Shown piece by piece: positions 23,701 through 34,232 of a DNA stretch of 64,000 bases. This stretch comes from Akebia trifoliata (taxonomy: Eukaryota; Streptophyta; Magnoliopsida; Ranunculales; Lardizabalaceae). Numbering within the stretch: position 1 is the stretch's first letter; the number at the start of each line of letters is the position of its first letter. A program made the position numbers and the translations under genes. The stretch is from positions 1 through 64,000 of the forward strand of contig JADQWC010000453.1 in assembly GCA_017979445.1 (NCBI GenBank), given 5' to 3'. The notes under the pieces are model-generated. The model made no database searches. It saw only the letters and a list, made by a program, of their open reading frames with translations, and had not been told where the DNA came from.

Positions 23701-24518
23701 TTTCTGATTGTTTCCTTTCTTTACAGGTCAACATGTATGGGTTATTGGCCTTTTTTAAGTGGTGTGAATCTCAAAACCATGCAGCTACCCTACTCAGGGA
23801 GTATGAGGAGAAGTTGGCTTTATTTGATGGCCAACTAGCTTCCTCTGATCATGTCACTCAAGAGGTCAAAAAGGACTTCGATACGACTTTGGCTCAATTC
23901 ACAAAGGTAAATGACGCCTTGGAGGCCAAAATAAGAAGCTTGCGATAGCTCGCTAGTTATAGGAAAAAGTGGAAATGAGGGATGCAGAACTAGTGGACCT
24001 CCAAGAAAATGTAAAATAGCAGGACTTCAAGCTGGTCTTCCTCAAAACTATTCTTGAGCAATGTTTGGAGACTGCCCTTAGTTCTTCTCTGGCGACTCAA
24101 CTCAAATCAGCGTAGGTAAAAACTAGGGTAGGACAGGCCAAGGAAGACAAGGTAGAGATCAAGAATCTATTGGGCCAATTGCAGGCTTGTTATTCTCAAG
24201 TCGTGGAGAATGTAGCTACTAAAGCCCACCTTGAAGGTTTCGAGGCTACTCGACTGCACTACGGAGACGATGAAGAAGAAAAGGAGTCTGATGAAGTTTT
24301 CTATACATGGATCTAACAAAATGGCTGGGTAGATATGGACGATTTCCCCTCTCTGAGATCCAGAAGAAGGAGACCTGTCAGCCCCTAATCAAGCCAATAC
24401 TTCTAGTTAGGTTCATACTCCTAATTAAGTCATTGATCTTGGTCAGGCCGAGCAAGTCGACAAATCCAACCTTATTTCACCTCCTTCTACTCACCATGCC
24501 CTTCTTGTTGAAGACTAG
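20759..24518 (+). pseudogene. Accessory ORF of a Tat-like gypsy element (PF04195-like), copy 2, broken
   Basis: A tentative start is ATG at 20759. Early frames show IKAGLSFPLSPFIREIL then APG, and 20937-21179 reads YYLKAIPQRPGYYSLSFK and NKRWYKDPLIISRDWEF. This series matches the putative gypsy-type transposon family (Transposase_28). Donor GTAAGC at 21181; the acceptor is near 21298. The second coding block includes SKKKKNLALHDTM. A solo LTR splits the gene at 21828-23359. Block three (23376-23651) reads LKNLTFRWLGKEGHLIEGHE. An intron from GTAACA to TTTACAG (about 23652-23727) follows. The last block, VNMYGLLAFFKWC onward, is heptad-rich (coiled coil) and ends acidic, with TAG at 24516. Better preserved than copy 1 but it still carries stops and shifts. 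Molecular role unknown. Confidence 0.65.
21828..23359 (+). mobile_element. Solo LTR of Tat/Ogre-type family, copy 2
   Basis: It begins TGCAGACACCCC and ends GGGCGATTTCA, at the same site in the accessory ORF as 764-1930. It keeps the internal 0.35 kb that copy 1 lost. The TATA-like box CTCTATAAAAAG is near 22742, and GGTGCCTAACACCTTCC lies near 23187. Flanks are TCTAG and CCAGG, with no exact duplication. Confidence 0.8.
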
Positions 24519-25114
24519 CCACCTTCTTTTTGCTATTGTTGTGTTATCATTTTCCTATGTAATCTCCAACTTTGTAATCAATCTCCACCATTAATAAAAA
24601 AAAATTGGTTTTTTCATCTGAATTTTCATTATGTAATCAACCTTCATAGTTAATGAAATTATTTCCATATGAACAATCTTGTTCTTCTTTTCAATTTGTA
24701 CTTAACTGATCTATTGCAGTTAATGAAAATTTTTCCATGTGAAAAATCTTGCACTTCGTTCTAACTTAGTGTTCTCATTATGTAACTAATGTTTAACTAT
24801 TGCAATGCTCTTATTTGAATGATATTTGTTCTGATCTTTCCACCCCTACTCCTTCCCCCCAAGTGCTACCTCATTTTTTTTCTCTACATTAGGTAGCACA
24901 TTTTATGAGATGATAAATGCATTATACCATCAAATGGTGTTTTATACTATATTGGTTGACTTAGATATTTATGTACTTACAAGAGTCATAGTGATTCCTG
25001 TAGTGCTAGAGGTGGAATTTTATCGTCTCGACCCAATAGTCATCTTGTCATTCCAGATAATAGATATCATTTAGGTCCCTAAGCCATATCGGGTTGGACT
25101 TATTTTACTTAGGT
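24519..25114. other. Non-coding spacer between accessory ORF and tandem array, copy 2
   Basis: It contains a partial duplication: the TAGTTAATGAAA...TTTCCATATGAA segment occurs twice (near 24645 and 24718), whereas copy 1 shows it once. It is otherwise collinear with 3047-3566. Confidence 0.5.
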
Positions 25115-25288
25115 ACAAGGGCCCCACTAAGTGCTCTACCACTCAAGACAGAGTAATTTCTCTAAAGTCTTGCCCTAAAAGGGCCCAACTAAGTATTTTG
25201 CTATTAAGGACAGAGCAAGGTTAGTAAGACTCTGACCCCCAAAAGGGCCCAACTCAATGCTTTTTCTTTCAGGACAGAGCATGGTTAT
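25115..25288. repeat. 64-bp tandem array, copy 2, first part
   Basis: About 2.7 units of the same 64-base repeat as 3567-4255, cut by the inverted-repeat element that starts at about 25289. Confidence 0.8.
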
Positions 25289-25715
25289 AGAAGTCAGCTT
25301 CAGCTCCAGAAGTTGGCTTCTGGAAGAAACAGAAGCCTAGAGCCTAAAAAGCCATATCCAACATAAACTTGTTCGTTACAAAAGTACAGAAGCTAGAAAA
25401 ACCTATTCGTTTGATAGCTTTTTATTGCTGGATTTTGGTAAAATGACCAGAATACCCTTAATATTGATAATGTACCCAGAATGCACAAAAAATTACTAGA
25501 ATACAATAAATATATAATTATATATATATATATAATAAATCTATATTAAAAAATTATAAAAATAATTATTTTCAATTTAAATAAATGTATAAATTTTATG
25601 ATTCTATCAAAAATTTTAAAGCAATTTAGAACAATTTATGGTCTTAAGAGAGGGAGCATCCAAAGCTATGTTATTAATGGATCAGGTTTGGATCGACTCA
25701 GGGGCGATATAGAGT

Positions 25716-28700
25716 TGTAGACCCGGTTTGCTGAAATCACCTCGACCATTCTTCACTAAATAGTTCGAAGGGGTCCGATTTATAAACGGGGGACTTTTGA
25801 GAAATGGGAATCGCCACCTAGTTTAAGTCTAGGAACCATAAATAACTCCAAATGGATATGGATCGATCCACGGATCAAAGATATGGGTAAGGGGTCAGAT
25901 TACGGGTTTCGGAAGGTGTTAGGCACCAAACCTGCCCGATCAAGATGATCGTTCTCTACTACAATCCAAAATCATCCTATGGTCAACATACAAAGACTAC
26001 GATCAAGGTCACAGTCTAATCATCGTCATCAATTTATGTTGGGCTTTCTAAACAAATCCTATGGCTAAAAATTGTTCCAATTATCACATGATCCTTCTTT
26101 GAATTCCACAAAATATCGAAGGATTTGAAAAAGTCCTAATTAGCTCTATGACCTGAAATCAATTAAGAAACTCCACCTGCAAGTATTCCTCAAACTGTCC
26201 AAAATAGAAAATCATGAGAATCTTCTAAATGGGAAGATTACAAATAGAAACCTGTCAAATTGGGACACATAATATTTTCAAATTAGGAATGTGAAATTTC
26301 CTAAATTAGAATTCAAGAGATATATAGTGAGCTCTCCAAATTAGAAGTTTGTAAATTAAATCCCCCGAAAAGGGAAGCTTCCAAAAGAAATCAAATTTCT
26401 GAATTAGGAAATCTCGAATTGAGAGACATGAAATTTCCAAATAAGAAAATGCAAGATCTTCTAAATTGGGAAGTGGTTAAAACTTGAAAATTTTAAAATA
26501 GAAATTCATAAATATATGTCTTCCCAAAAATAGAAAATTGTGCCTTTTCCATATTAGAAAATTTCAAACATGGATTTTTAAATGATTCGCAAATAATTTC
26601 TTAAAAGAAAAATTACATAAACATGAAGTCCCGAATTAGAAGATTATGGATTTGCCGAAAAACACCAAATCCAAAAATTTGTCAAAAATAAAGAATTTAG
26701 GTTATCACACTTACCAAATTGGAGATTGACACATATCATTGCAATTTCTAACATGCAAAAATAATAAAACGAAAATAACAAAAATAATTACACAAGAGGG
26801 AGGGGGCACAAAAATTATCTCCTAACCTATCAATATGCAAAAAAGAAGGGCTTAACGCATAGATAAATAAGGGGAAAGAATAGAAAATAATATATGAGAA
26901 ATTCTATTAATCCTATTAATGCAAAACAAAAAAGAAAATAAAACCTACTCAAATTTTCCTAATCCTACTAAAAAAAATAGAAACTATTCAAAATAAAAAA
27001 AAAAGAAAATCACTCTCTTAATCCTAACGATATGTAAAACTAAAAATAAAATAAAACATCTAGAAACCTACATAAGAAAAAACTAAAGAATAAAAGGATC
27101 TCCTGAACCTATCGACATGCAAAAAAAAAAAAAACATAAAAACATAAAAAATACACAAATAAATAAAAAATAGATTTACCTATTGGACCGGGAATAATGA
27201 GTTAGTTCCTTCAGTTACAACTCAAAGATCCGCGAGTGCTTGCTTCTTGGAAATAAGGATAGAGAGATAGATGCTCTTATACACACGGTAACAACACTGT
27301 GGTAGTAACTCGAAAAACCCAAGCAGAAAAGTTGGTGTGCTGGGGCGTCGTATGGCAGAGAGAGGAAAAAACGATTGTAGCAAGGGTCGCAATGGGCTGT
27401 GAGAGAAAGGAAAAGAAGGCTAAGGTGTTGGTACCACAGTAGAGATGATGGCTATACTGAATGTTGGGCAACAAGAGGACGTTGCAGGTCTCCCAACAGC
27501 AGGCTATGTTGTAGGTTCAACCACAGATGAAGAAGAGAGTGAGGTGAGTTGTGGCAAAAGAATACATTGGGCAGCAATAGGATGTGAACTATGAAGGCTG
27601 TGAGAGATGAGGGTTGTGTTAGAGTAGGTAGAATGTGAGAGATAGAGAGATAAAGAGAGAGGAAGATTGTTAGAGAATAAGAGAGGGCTGGGACATTGGT
27701 GATGAAGATTGTGTTGCAGGTTTAATAGTGAAGATTAAGAAGTTTGGCTAAGTGGCAGTGATGATAGGGCTGTGTTGCAGCAGCTTCGTTGGAGAAGAAG
27801 AAGATATGAGGGTGAGAGAGGAGAGAAAGAAGATGCCGAGAGTTCGCCAGGAGGAGAGGAATCAGCCTGTAAAGGAGAGAGCCATTGGAGAAGAAGATGC
27901 AGTAGGGAGAGAGACGTGCACAAAGAGAGAGTAACGACCTGCGTGGGAGAGAATCAAGCCGTGAAGGAAGAAGAAGCCTCCTTCTTTTATAGAAATTGAA
28001 TTTCCATTTTAGTTTTTCTTTCTAATTTTTTTCTTCTACATATTTTTCACTTTCCTTCTTTAAGAGAATGGAGGTGGGCTGATCTCCCACTACTCGTAGC
28101 GCACTAGTAGTCCCTTGTTGATTGATTGTGATTAGTTGATAATTCTTGTTCTGGGTTTTGATTTTAAGATGAATTTAATGGATGGTTAATTTTTAATTTG
28201 AAGTTTTAACTTAAATTTAAATTTGCATTTTATTTTGAGTTTTGATTATTTAATTTAATTTCAATTTGATTTGATCGATTGAGTTCAATTAGGTTCCGAT
28301 AAAGTTTGAGTTTGATTTTGCGTTCGATTAATCGAAATTTTAATTTTGGTTGATCAATTTTAATTTTTTTTTTTTGTTCTATTTGAAACTTTTCAATTGG
28401 ATTTAATTTATTAATTGCGTTTTGATTTTAATTTGAATTGTTTGAATTTTTAATTTCGATCGTTTGAATTTGAGTTATTTAATTTTTAATTTGAATTTTA
28501 TTTTTAGTTTTAATTATTTGAATTTGACTTGTTTAATTTTTAATTTGAGTTTTATTTGTAGTTGGATTGGATTTTTAATTGGATTTCAATTTTTATTACA
28601 TTTTCCTAAAGATCAGGATCTCTAAGTTGAATTTGGGTGTTGAGGGGTATTTCAGTCATTTTTATGAATTTTTCTAAATTTCTCTGTTTTCATTGATTTG

Positions 28701-29155
28701 CGTCCTGTTAGACTCGAAATCTTGTTCTGAATACAATGAAAGTAATTTCGAGGTCTTTCGGAGGTCCGAAATTTATGAAGGGTATTTTCGTCATTTTATC
28801 AATTTTTACAGATTTTTACGAATTTTAACGTGAGGTTTCTTTCAATTTCAATGTGATTATTTCTAAGTTTCAAAGTCATATTTTCCTAGCGTAGCGAGGT
28901 CTCTAAGTTATCGAACTTTGTAGCGAACCTAAAACGTACGTGCTTGCTAAATCGGGTGTAAGATGTAGTGATCCTAAGCGTGCATAAATTTCTATGTCGA
29001 GTCATAACGAGTAGGGGAGATGAAAAGATTGAAAATAGAGAGAATCAGGGATAGTACTTACAAGCCTTCGAGTTATTTACGATTATCATTAGGAATTCAC
29101 GGTAACCGGGTGACGAATTGTCGAATTAGACAGATGCAAAAATGGGGTGTCTACA
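25716..29155 (-). mobile_element. Very long (3.4 kb) Tat/Ogre-type LTR, reverse orientation
   Basis: The plus strand starts TGTAGACCCGG and ends GGTGTCTACA. On the reverse strand it opens TGTAGACACCCCATTTTTGC, the family LTR start, and near its end has GGTGCCTAACACCTTCC (plus 25915-25931) and GGCGATTCCC. A reverse TATA box, TCTATAAAAGAAGG, lies at about 27984-27997. The middle is low-complexity: A-rich at 26740-27180, a purine-rich GAGAGA zone at 27540-27960, and a TTTAATTT zone at 28180-28600. No second LTR or pol is nearby, so it is probably a solo LTR, though no 5-bp duplication is visible (AGAGT / TTTGC). Confidence 0.7.
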
Positions 29156-29850
29156 TTTGCCTAATCTAGTAGTGAGTCCACTTGATTGAAGGTTTCAATA
29201 GATTACTTTTGAGCTGATTTGAAAATAGTAACAAGTCCAATGAAATAGCAAGGGACGTTGAGCTCCTTGTAGCATCTAAAAACATGATTGTATGCCATAG
29301 AGAAAAAAAATTTTAAAAATATTATTTTTCAATGTTAAAATTTTAATTTTTAATTTTCAAAACCTCCCATCATGCCCCTGGAACAAGAAAAAAAAACCCT
29401 CTTTGATCAACTGTACAAGCAGAAGTTTTAATATTTTGACTGAAGTAACAATTTTCAAGTACCCTTGGATTGCTTAAAGGATCAAAGTAAAGGGAATTCA
29501 TGCAAAAGCTTGGAACATGAAATGCCTATTTTTTTCTTATGGAGATTTCATATACAATGGGAGAGGGTCCCAAGTTACAACATTTTTTCTTTTCAACCTA
29601 CAAAGAAAAGTATAAAGCATAGCCTTATGAAATAAGGTGTGGCCCTTTTCTTCTTTCTATTACAATTGGAGATTCAGAATTGCTGCCACTGTCAATAGGA
29701 ATGAGAAGTGTCATATAATTGAGATGAAACCCTATTTAATTTTCAAATATGCAAAATTACGAACATAGTTTAGTAAAGACATGGGTGGTAACAATGTATC
29801 ATTCTCATTTACCAATGACAATAAATGGATATAGTCATGATAATCCGACT

Positions 29851-30032
29851 CCCCAATGTGGCATACTCAAAATACTCTCTTAATGTGGCATATGCTAAAA
29901 CCATAGATTTTTACCTCGGAACACACATCTGCACATCCTCATAAATGTGCAGTTGTGTGTCCCAAGGAAAAAAAGATCTATGGTTTTAGCACTTGGCACA
30001 TCCGAAGAGTATTTTGAGTATGCCACGTGGGG
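29851..30032. repeat. Long inverted repeat (foldback/MITE-like hairpin)
   Basis: Arms of about 75-80 bases face each other: CCCCAATGTGGCATACTCAA and AAAACCATAGAT on the left mirror ATCTATGGTTTT and TTGAGTATGCCACGTGGGG on the right, around an inner stem TGCACATCCTCATAAATGTGCA. The transcript of either strand would fold into a nearly continuous hairpin. No clear target duplication was found at its edges. Confidence 0.75.
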
Positions 30033-30599
30033 AAGTTAGAAAATCATTACTCACGGATATAATATTAGTATGACTGACTATAGAAGACGCCTTAAGAGGG
30101 AGTAATAAATGGGATATGCATTTAAAAGATAAACTTGTAAAGAATAGAGGAACATTATATGGTCAAAACTAAAGCTCCAAGTTCTCATAGATGAGGATAT
30201 GAGTTAGGCATTGCATCATATAGAGAAGTAGCACAATTCGGTATCAAATATGGCATAAGCTTGAGGCCCAATAGTTATAAGCTTTCTACCCACAACGATG
30301 GAAATAAAGAGATATAGGAATTAAGAGCTCGTGAAATCTAAGACAGTGTTCTAGGTTGTATCAAGTATGAAGTATGACACAATGGCATGTACGTGATGTT
30401 TATTATAAAAACTAAAGTAACAGAGTATCCGAAAATCATTCTGAAATATCTAGGTAAATAGATTGCTATATGATTTAAATGCATAATATTATAGAGAAGG
30501 CTGGCCATGCTCAGAAGATACTCAAGTATTTATTTGTCAAAATAAGAATTCAACTTCTTAGCAATTGCAAAACAAATGAAGATAATGTTGTCTAATGTT

Positions 30600-31224
30600 T
30601 TACCAAGCATTCTCTTGACAAACCGTTCAAACTCCACAAAGTTGTCTCTCTCCATGAGAAGTGGGCCGAGCCTGAGGTAGGTAAATGCAGATAAGTGCCT
30701 TCATCTGGATCATTCATGGGCTTGGCATTTTCCAATATCTTGTTATAGCCTTCTCTATCATGGCAAGGAAGAGCATTCTCATAAACATTACCATGTTTGT
30801 AATGTTGATTCCAAAATGATGTTCCTCGCAATGACACTTCACATTCTCATTATCAAAAGAAAAAATTGACACAAGTAAATCTGGTTTTATTATTGCGCAT
30901 TCTATCATTCAATTGTTCCAAAGTTGGCAGCTTCAATTGTTCCTAAGGTGAAGGACCTAAGTTAATGCAAACAAGCTCGAATTAACTTACTTGCCACACC
31001 AAGCCCTCGAGATCTGCTAGTGCCTCTAGGAAGTCTTCATGCTGCTCTAACCTTCGTAACTCAACACATGTAAAATTCAACACAGCGCCGTGCTTCTTTA
31101 GCATAGCAGCAATTGCAACATAGCCATCACGGTTGCATGGGTTATAAAATCTAGCAGTCAGTTCAGCAACATGGCTTGCTGTCTTGTATCACCAATGTAT
31201 GACTTATAGTTGCTCAACAAAAAA
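30600..31224 (-). pseudogene. Beta-amylase gene fragment (two 3' exons plus intron), captured and broken
   Basis: The reverse exon at 31224-30991 reads [34 protein letters not shown] and [17 protein letters not shown], then GLVWQ followed by an intact donor GTAAGT. This is glycoside hydrolase family 14 (beta-amylase), which releases maltose from starch. The next exon, about 30800-30607, carries ENALPCHDREGYNKILENAK, where the Glu corresponds to the catalytic base of plant beta-amylases, and in another frame the LSAFTYLRLGPLLMER and FVEFERFVKRML blocks. Defects: TGG to TGA in the HWWYK motif, loss of part of the second exon start, and a one-base shift after NDPDEG. N-terminal catalytic exons are absent. 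An intron retained between the exons shows that genomic DNA, not cDNA, was captured. Confidence 0.85.
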
Positions 31225-31239
31225 CTGCAGATAAGACAT

Positions 31240-32160
31240 AGGTTAAGCAACAACTAAAATTAATTCAAAAAATTAACTCTACTATTAACAACCTAGAGTT
31301 GAACTCCAAATGAACTTTTCCCCAAAGCAACACCACAACGCTCAAAAGTCAAAATTACTAAAATATGGTAAGCAAATGAAACCAAAATCATTTACTATAC
31401 GATCAAACAAACCCAAATAATTGTTTTCTCAAAACATGATCAAATCCCACACATTCATCCATATCCAACTCAATTCAATTTATCAAACATAAGCACTCAA
31501 TTCAATTTATCAAACAAAATAAGATCAGAATCGCACACATCCATCCATATATGCAAAACCAAACAAACCCCAAATTATTTATGCAAAACTAAACAAACCC
31601 CAATAAGAATTCTCTCAAAATAAGATCAGAATCACACACATCCATCCATATACACCTCAAATCAATTTATCAAACAGAAAAAACTCTAAATTTTAAAATT
31701 AGTGAAATATTGTAAGCAAATGAAGCCCAAATCACTTAACCCAAATAAGAGCTCTCTCAAAATAGGATAAAATCCTTCAAATCCAACCATATCAAACTCG
31801 ATACCTTAATTGGTCAGCTCAAATCAGGAGATCGCACACACGTGTGAAGCGTCGTTAATGGCGGAGAACAAGAGAAGATATCTACAGTTAATGGAGACTT
31901 GCACACAGAAGAAGTTGTTAATGGCAGAAGAGACGAGATCTGTTATTAGATTTCAGGCCTTTTCATTTGGTTACTTGTGAGGGAAAGATGAGAGAGACAT
32001 GGGTTTAAGATGAGGGAAAGATGAGAGGTATGAGAAGGAGATGGAGATGAGAATCTCTGCGATTCTTGATCGTTTAGGCGAAAAGCTTGTAGAAATGGAG
32101 ATGAAAAATCGATTTCAATTTTCATGTTGAGTTTCGGACAAAGATTCAATCAAAGATGGG
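31240..32160. repeat. Short dispersed direct repeats beside the captured fragment
   Basis: The phrases AAAATAAGATCAGAATC, CACACATCCATCCATATA, TCAATTTATCAAACA and AACAAACCCCAAAT occur two or three times each between about 31430 and 31690, giving irregular duplications. The remainder up to 32160 has no coding stretch I can support. Confidence 0.5.
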
Positions 32161-32393
32161 GGGCATTTAGGTAATTTGACATGAACTGTTTTACGTTACT
32201 TGGCTCCGCGCAAAAGCCATATTTAGAAGCAGGCTTGAGACGACTTCAATAAAAATCTATTTTTGGGCTTCAATTAGAACTTGTAGGAGCTAGAAAAGCC
32301 CAATCAAACATTGTGCATCTAGCTTTTTAGGCTTTTGAGCAAAAAGAGCTGAAAAAGTCAGTTCCAAAAGCCCAAAGGAACAGCTCCTAAGAC

Positions 32394-32840
32394 CCTAACT
32401 CCCAAAAGAGAACATCTCCGTGCTTTGAACCTAAAGACAGAGTAAGGTTACTAAGACCTTGACCCCCAAAAGGGTCCAACTCAGCGTTTTACAACTCATG
32501 ATAATGCAAGGTCACTAAGACCCTAGCGCCCAAAATGATACATCTCAGTGTTTTGCTACTAAGGACAAAGCAAGCTCACTAAGACCTTGACTCTCAAAAG
32601 GGCCCAACTCAGTGTTTTGCCACTCAGAAAAAAGCAATATCACTAAGATCCTAACCCCCAAAAAGGCCCAATTCAGTGTTTTGCTACTCACAACAGAGCA
32701 AAGTCACTAAGACCCTGACCCCCAAAAAGACCTAATTCAGCAATTTACTACTCTGGATAAAGCAAGGTTACTAAGACCCTGACCTTCAAAAGGGCCCACT
32801 TAGCATTTTGCTACTCAGGACAAAGAAATGTCACTAAGAC
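32394..32840. repeat. 64-bp tandem array, copy 2, middle part
   Basis: About seven units of the 64-base repeat between the inverted-repeat element and the Tat element. The last bases, AAGAC, are the left target-site duplication of the element that follows. Confidence 0.85.
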
Positions 32841-33626
32841 TGTAGACACCCTTTTTTTGCATTCGCCTGATTAATCAACTCGTTAACCCGATCGCAATGA
32901 TTCCCAATGATGGATGTGTATTCCATTGCTTTATTTTGTTACCAGATGTGTTTCAGAAATCCGGATGAGGTATCTCAAACTGACAAAACCTTAAAAACCA
33001 CGTTACGCTAGGAAAACACGACCCTAGAAACATAGAAATCATCATCTTGCAGACCCAAAAATAAGCTTTACGATAAAAATCACTAAAAATTGATCAAATT
33101 ACCAAAATACCCCTAACATCAAAACAACCCTAGAGCCTGCGTTACGATTAGGAAAACTCTTTCCAACACATAAAATAACAAATCGAAACCAAATAAATCA
33201 TTTCACCAATTTTCACAGAATTCGACAAAATTACGAAAATGCCCCTCATAAAGTTCATGACCATTTCACACAAAAAACTTCATAAATGACACAAACCAAT
33301 ATTTCCATTGAATTCCTTATGAAAAATCGATTCTAAAACATATTAGAACATAAAAAACCGACTTAAAACGTGAAAAGTCCTCTTCGGGGGTAAAACGGTA
33401 ATTTCATAATTTTCATAATTAAAAATTCTGAAATTAATAAATAAAACATTAAATAATAAAATGAAACATTAATGAAATTAATTTAAAAATTAGAACTAAA
33501 AAATCAATCAAGCGGACTTTCAAGTAAAACTGTTGAGGGTTTGTGGGATATTTCTTTAAGGACCCCTCCATTTGGGGGTCCAAAGAATTAAAGAAATAAT
33601 GAAGGGGGGTTATCCAAAAATTTAAA

Positions 33627-33793
33627 GCCAATCAAGCAAGACTAAATTCAAGGTATTAAAGTCAATCAAGTGAGACTGAAGTCAAAATTAAAGTCAATTA
33701 AGCAAGACTGAAGTCAAGATATTAAAAGTCAATCAATTAAAACTAAAGTCAAAATATTAAAAGTCAATCAAATAAGACCAAAAGTCATAATAG
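33627..33793 (+). repeat. AGTCAATCAA-type short tandem repeats in U3 of 5' LTR
   Basis: Five or six imperfect units of about 30-37 bases (AAAGTCAATCAAGTGAGACTGAAGT-like) just upstream of the TATA box; the same array is at 50541-50700. Reiterated U3 blocks often act as enhancers in LTRs, which is an inference here. Confidence 0.65.
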
Positions 33794-33946
33794 AATTCTA
33801 ATAACTCAATCTAATAGAGTTCTAACTTAAAAATAGTTCTACCTAAAACAATTCTAATTAAAACACAACTCTACCTAAAACAAGTCTAACTAAAACACAA
33901 CTCTAATTAAACACTAACTCTATCAAAATCAACCCCTAAAAAAATC

Positions 33947-33954
33947 TATAAATA
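33947..33954 (+). promoter_or_regulatory. TATA box of Tat/Ogre 5' LTR
   Basis: TATAAATA in AATCTATAAATAGAGG, identical at 50870-50877 in the 3' LTR. Transcription would start some 30 bases downstream, near GCTCACACCC. Confidence 0.65.
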
Positions 33955-34232
33955 GAGGTGCTCACACCCTATTTTCGTATCAAGTCATAAACCCTAAGAG
34001 AAATAGGTCTAAAAACCCCCCTAGCCTCCATAAACCTTAGTTTTGGAGCCCCAACTCCTTACCTAACGTCCATTATTCGATTTTAGCCTAAAAAACACCT
34101 AAAAGCCCTCCAAAAACACTCTAAAATCCATAAAAAACTCAAAGAATTCAGATCCAAGAAAGTAGAGATACCTTGCCTCAGAGATCGGAAATCAAATCCG
34201 GAGATAGAACGAAGCAAGAAGTATGGTATAAG

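Larger units (their letters stand above)
25289..32393. mobile_element. DNA transposon with imperfect long terminal inverted repeats, carrying a gene fragment
   Basis: The host 64-bp array stops at about 25288 and resumes at 32394, which bounds the insertion. The two ends resemble each other in inverted orientation over roughly 180 bases: AGAAGTTGGCTTCTGGAA and AGCCTAAAAAGCC at the left against TTTGGGCTTTTGGAA and AAGCCTAAAAAGC on the reverse of the right. Both then run into an ACCAGAATACCC / ACCTAAATGCCC block. A degraded 7-8 bp target duplication (host TCACTAAG) is possible. No transposase is present, so it is non-autonomous. hAT or Mutator-like are the candidates. Inside are a reverse LTR, a hairpin and a beta-amylase fragment. 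Confidence 0.6.

Noticed and set aside
27735..27999. Short open frames rich in Arg/Glu or Ser/Leu on both strands
   Set aside because: They come from a GA-rich low-complexity tract inside a reverse LTR.
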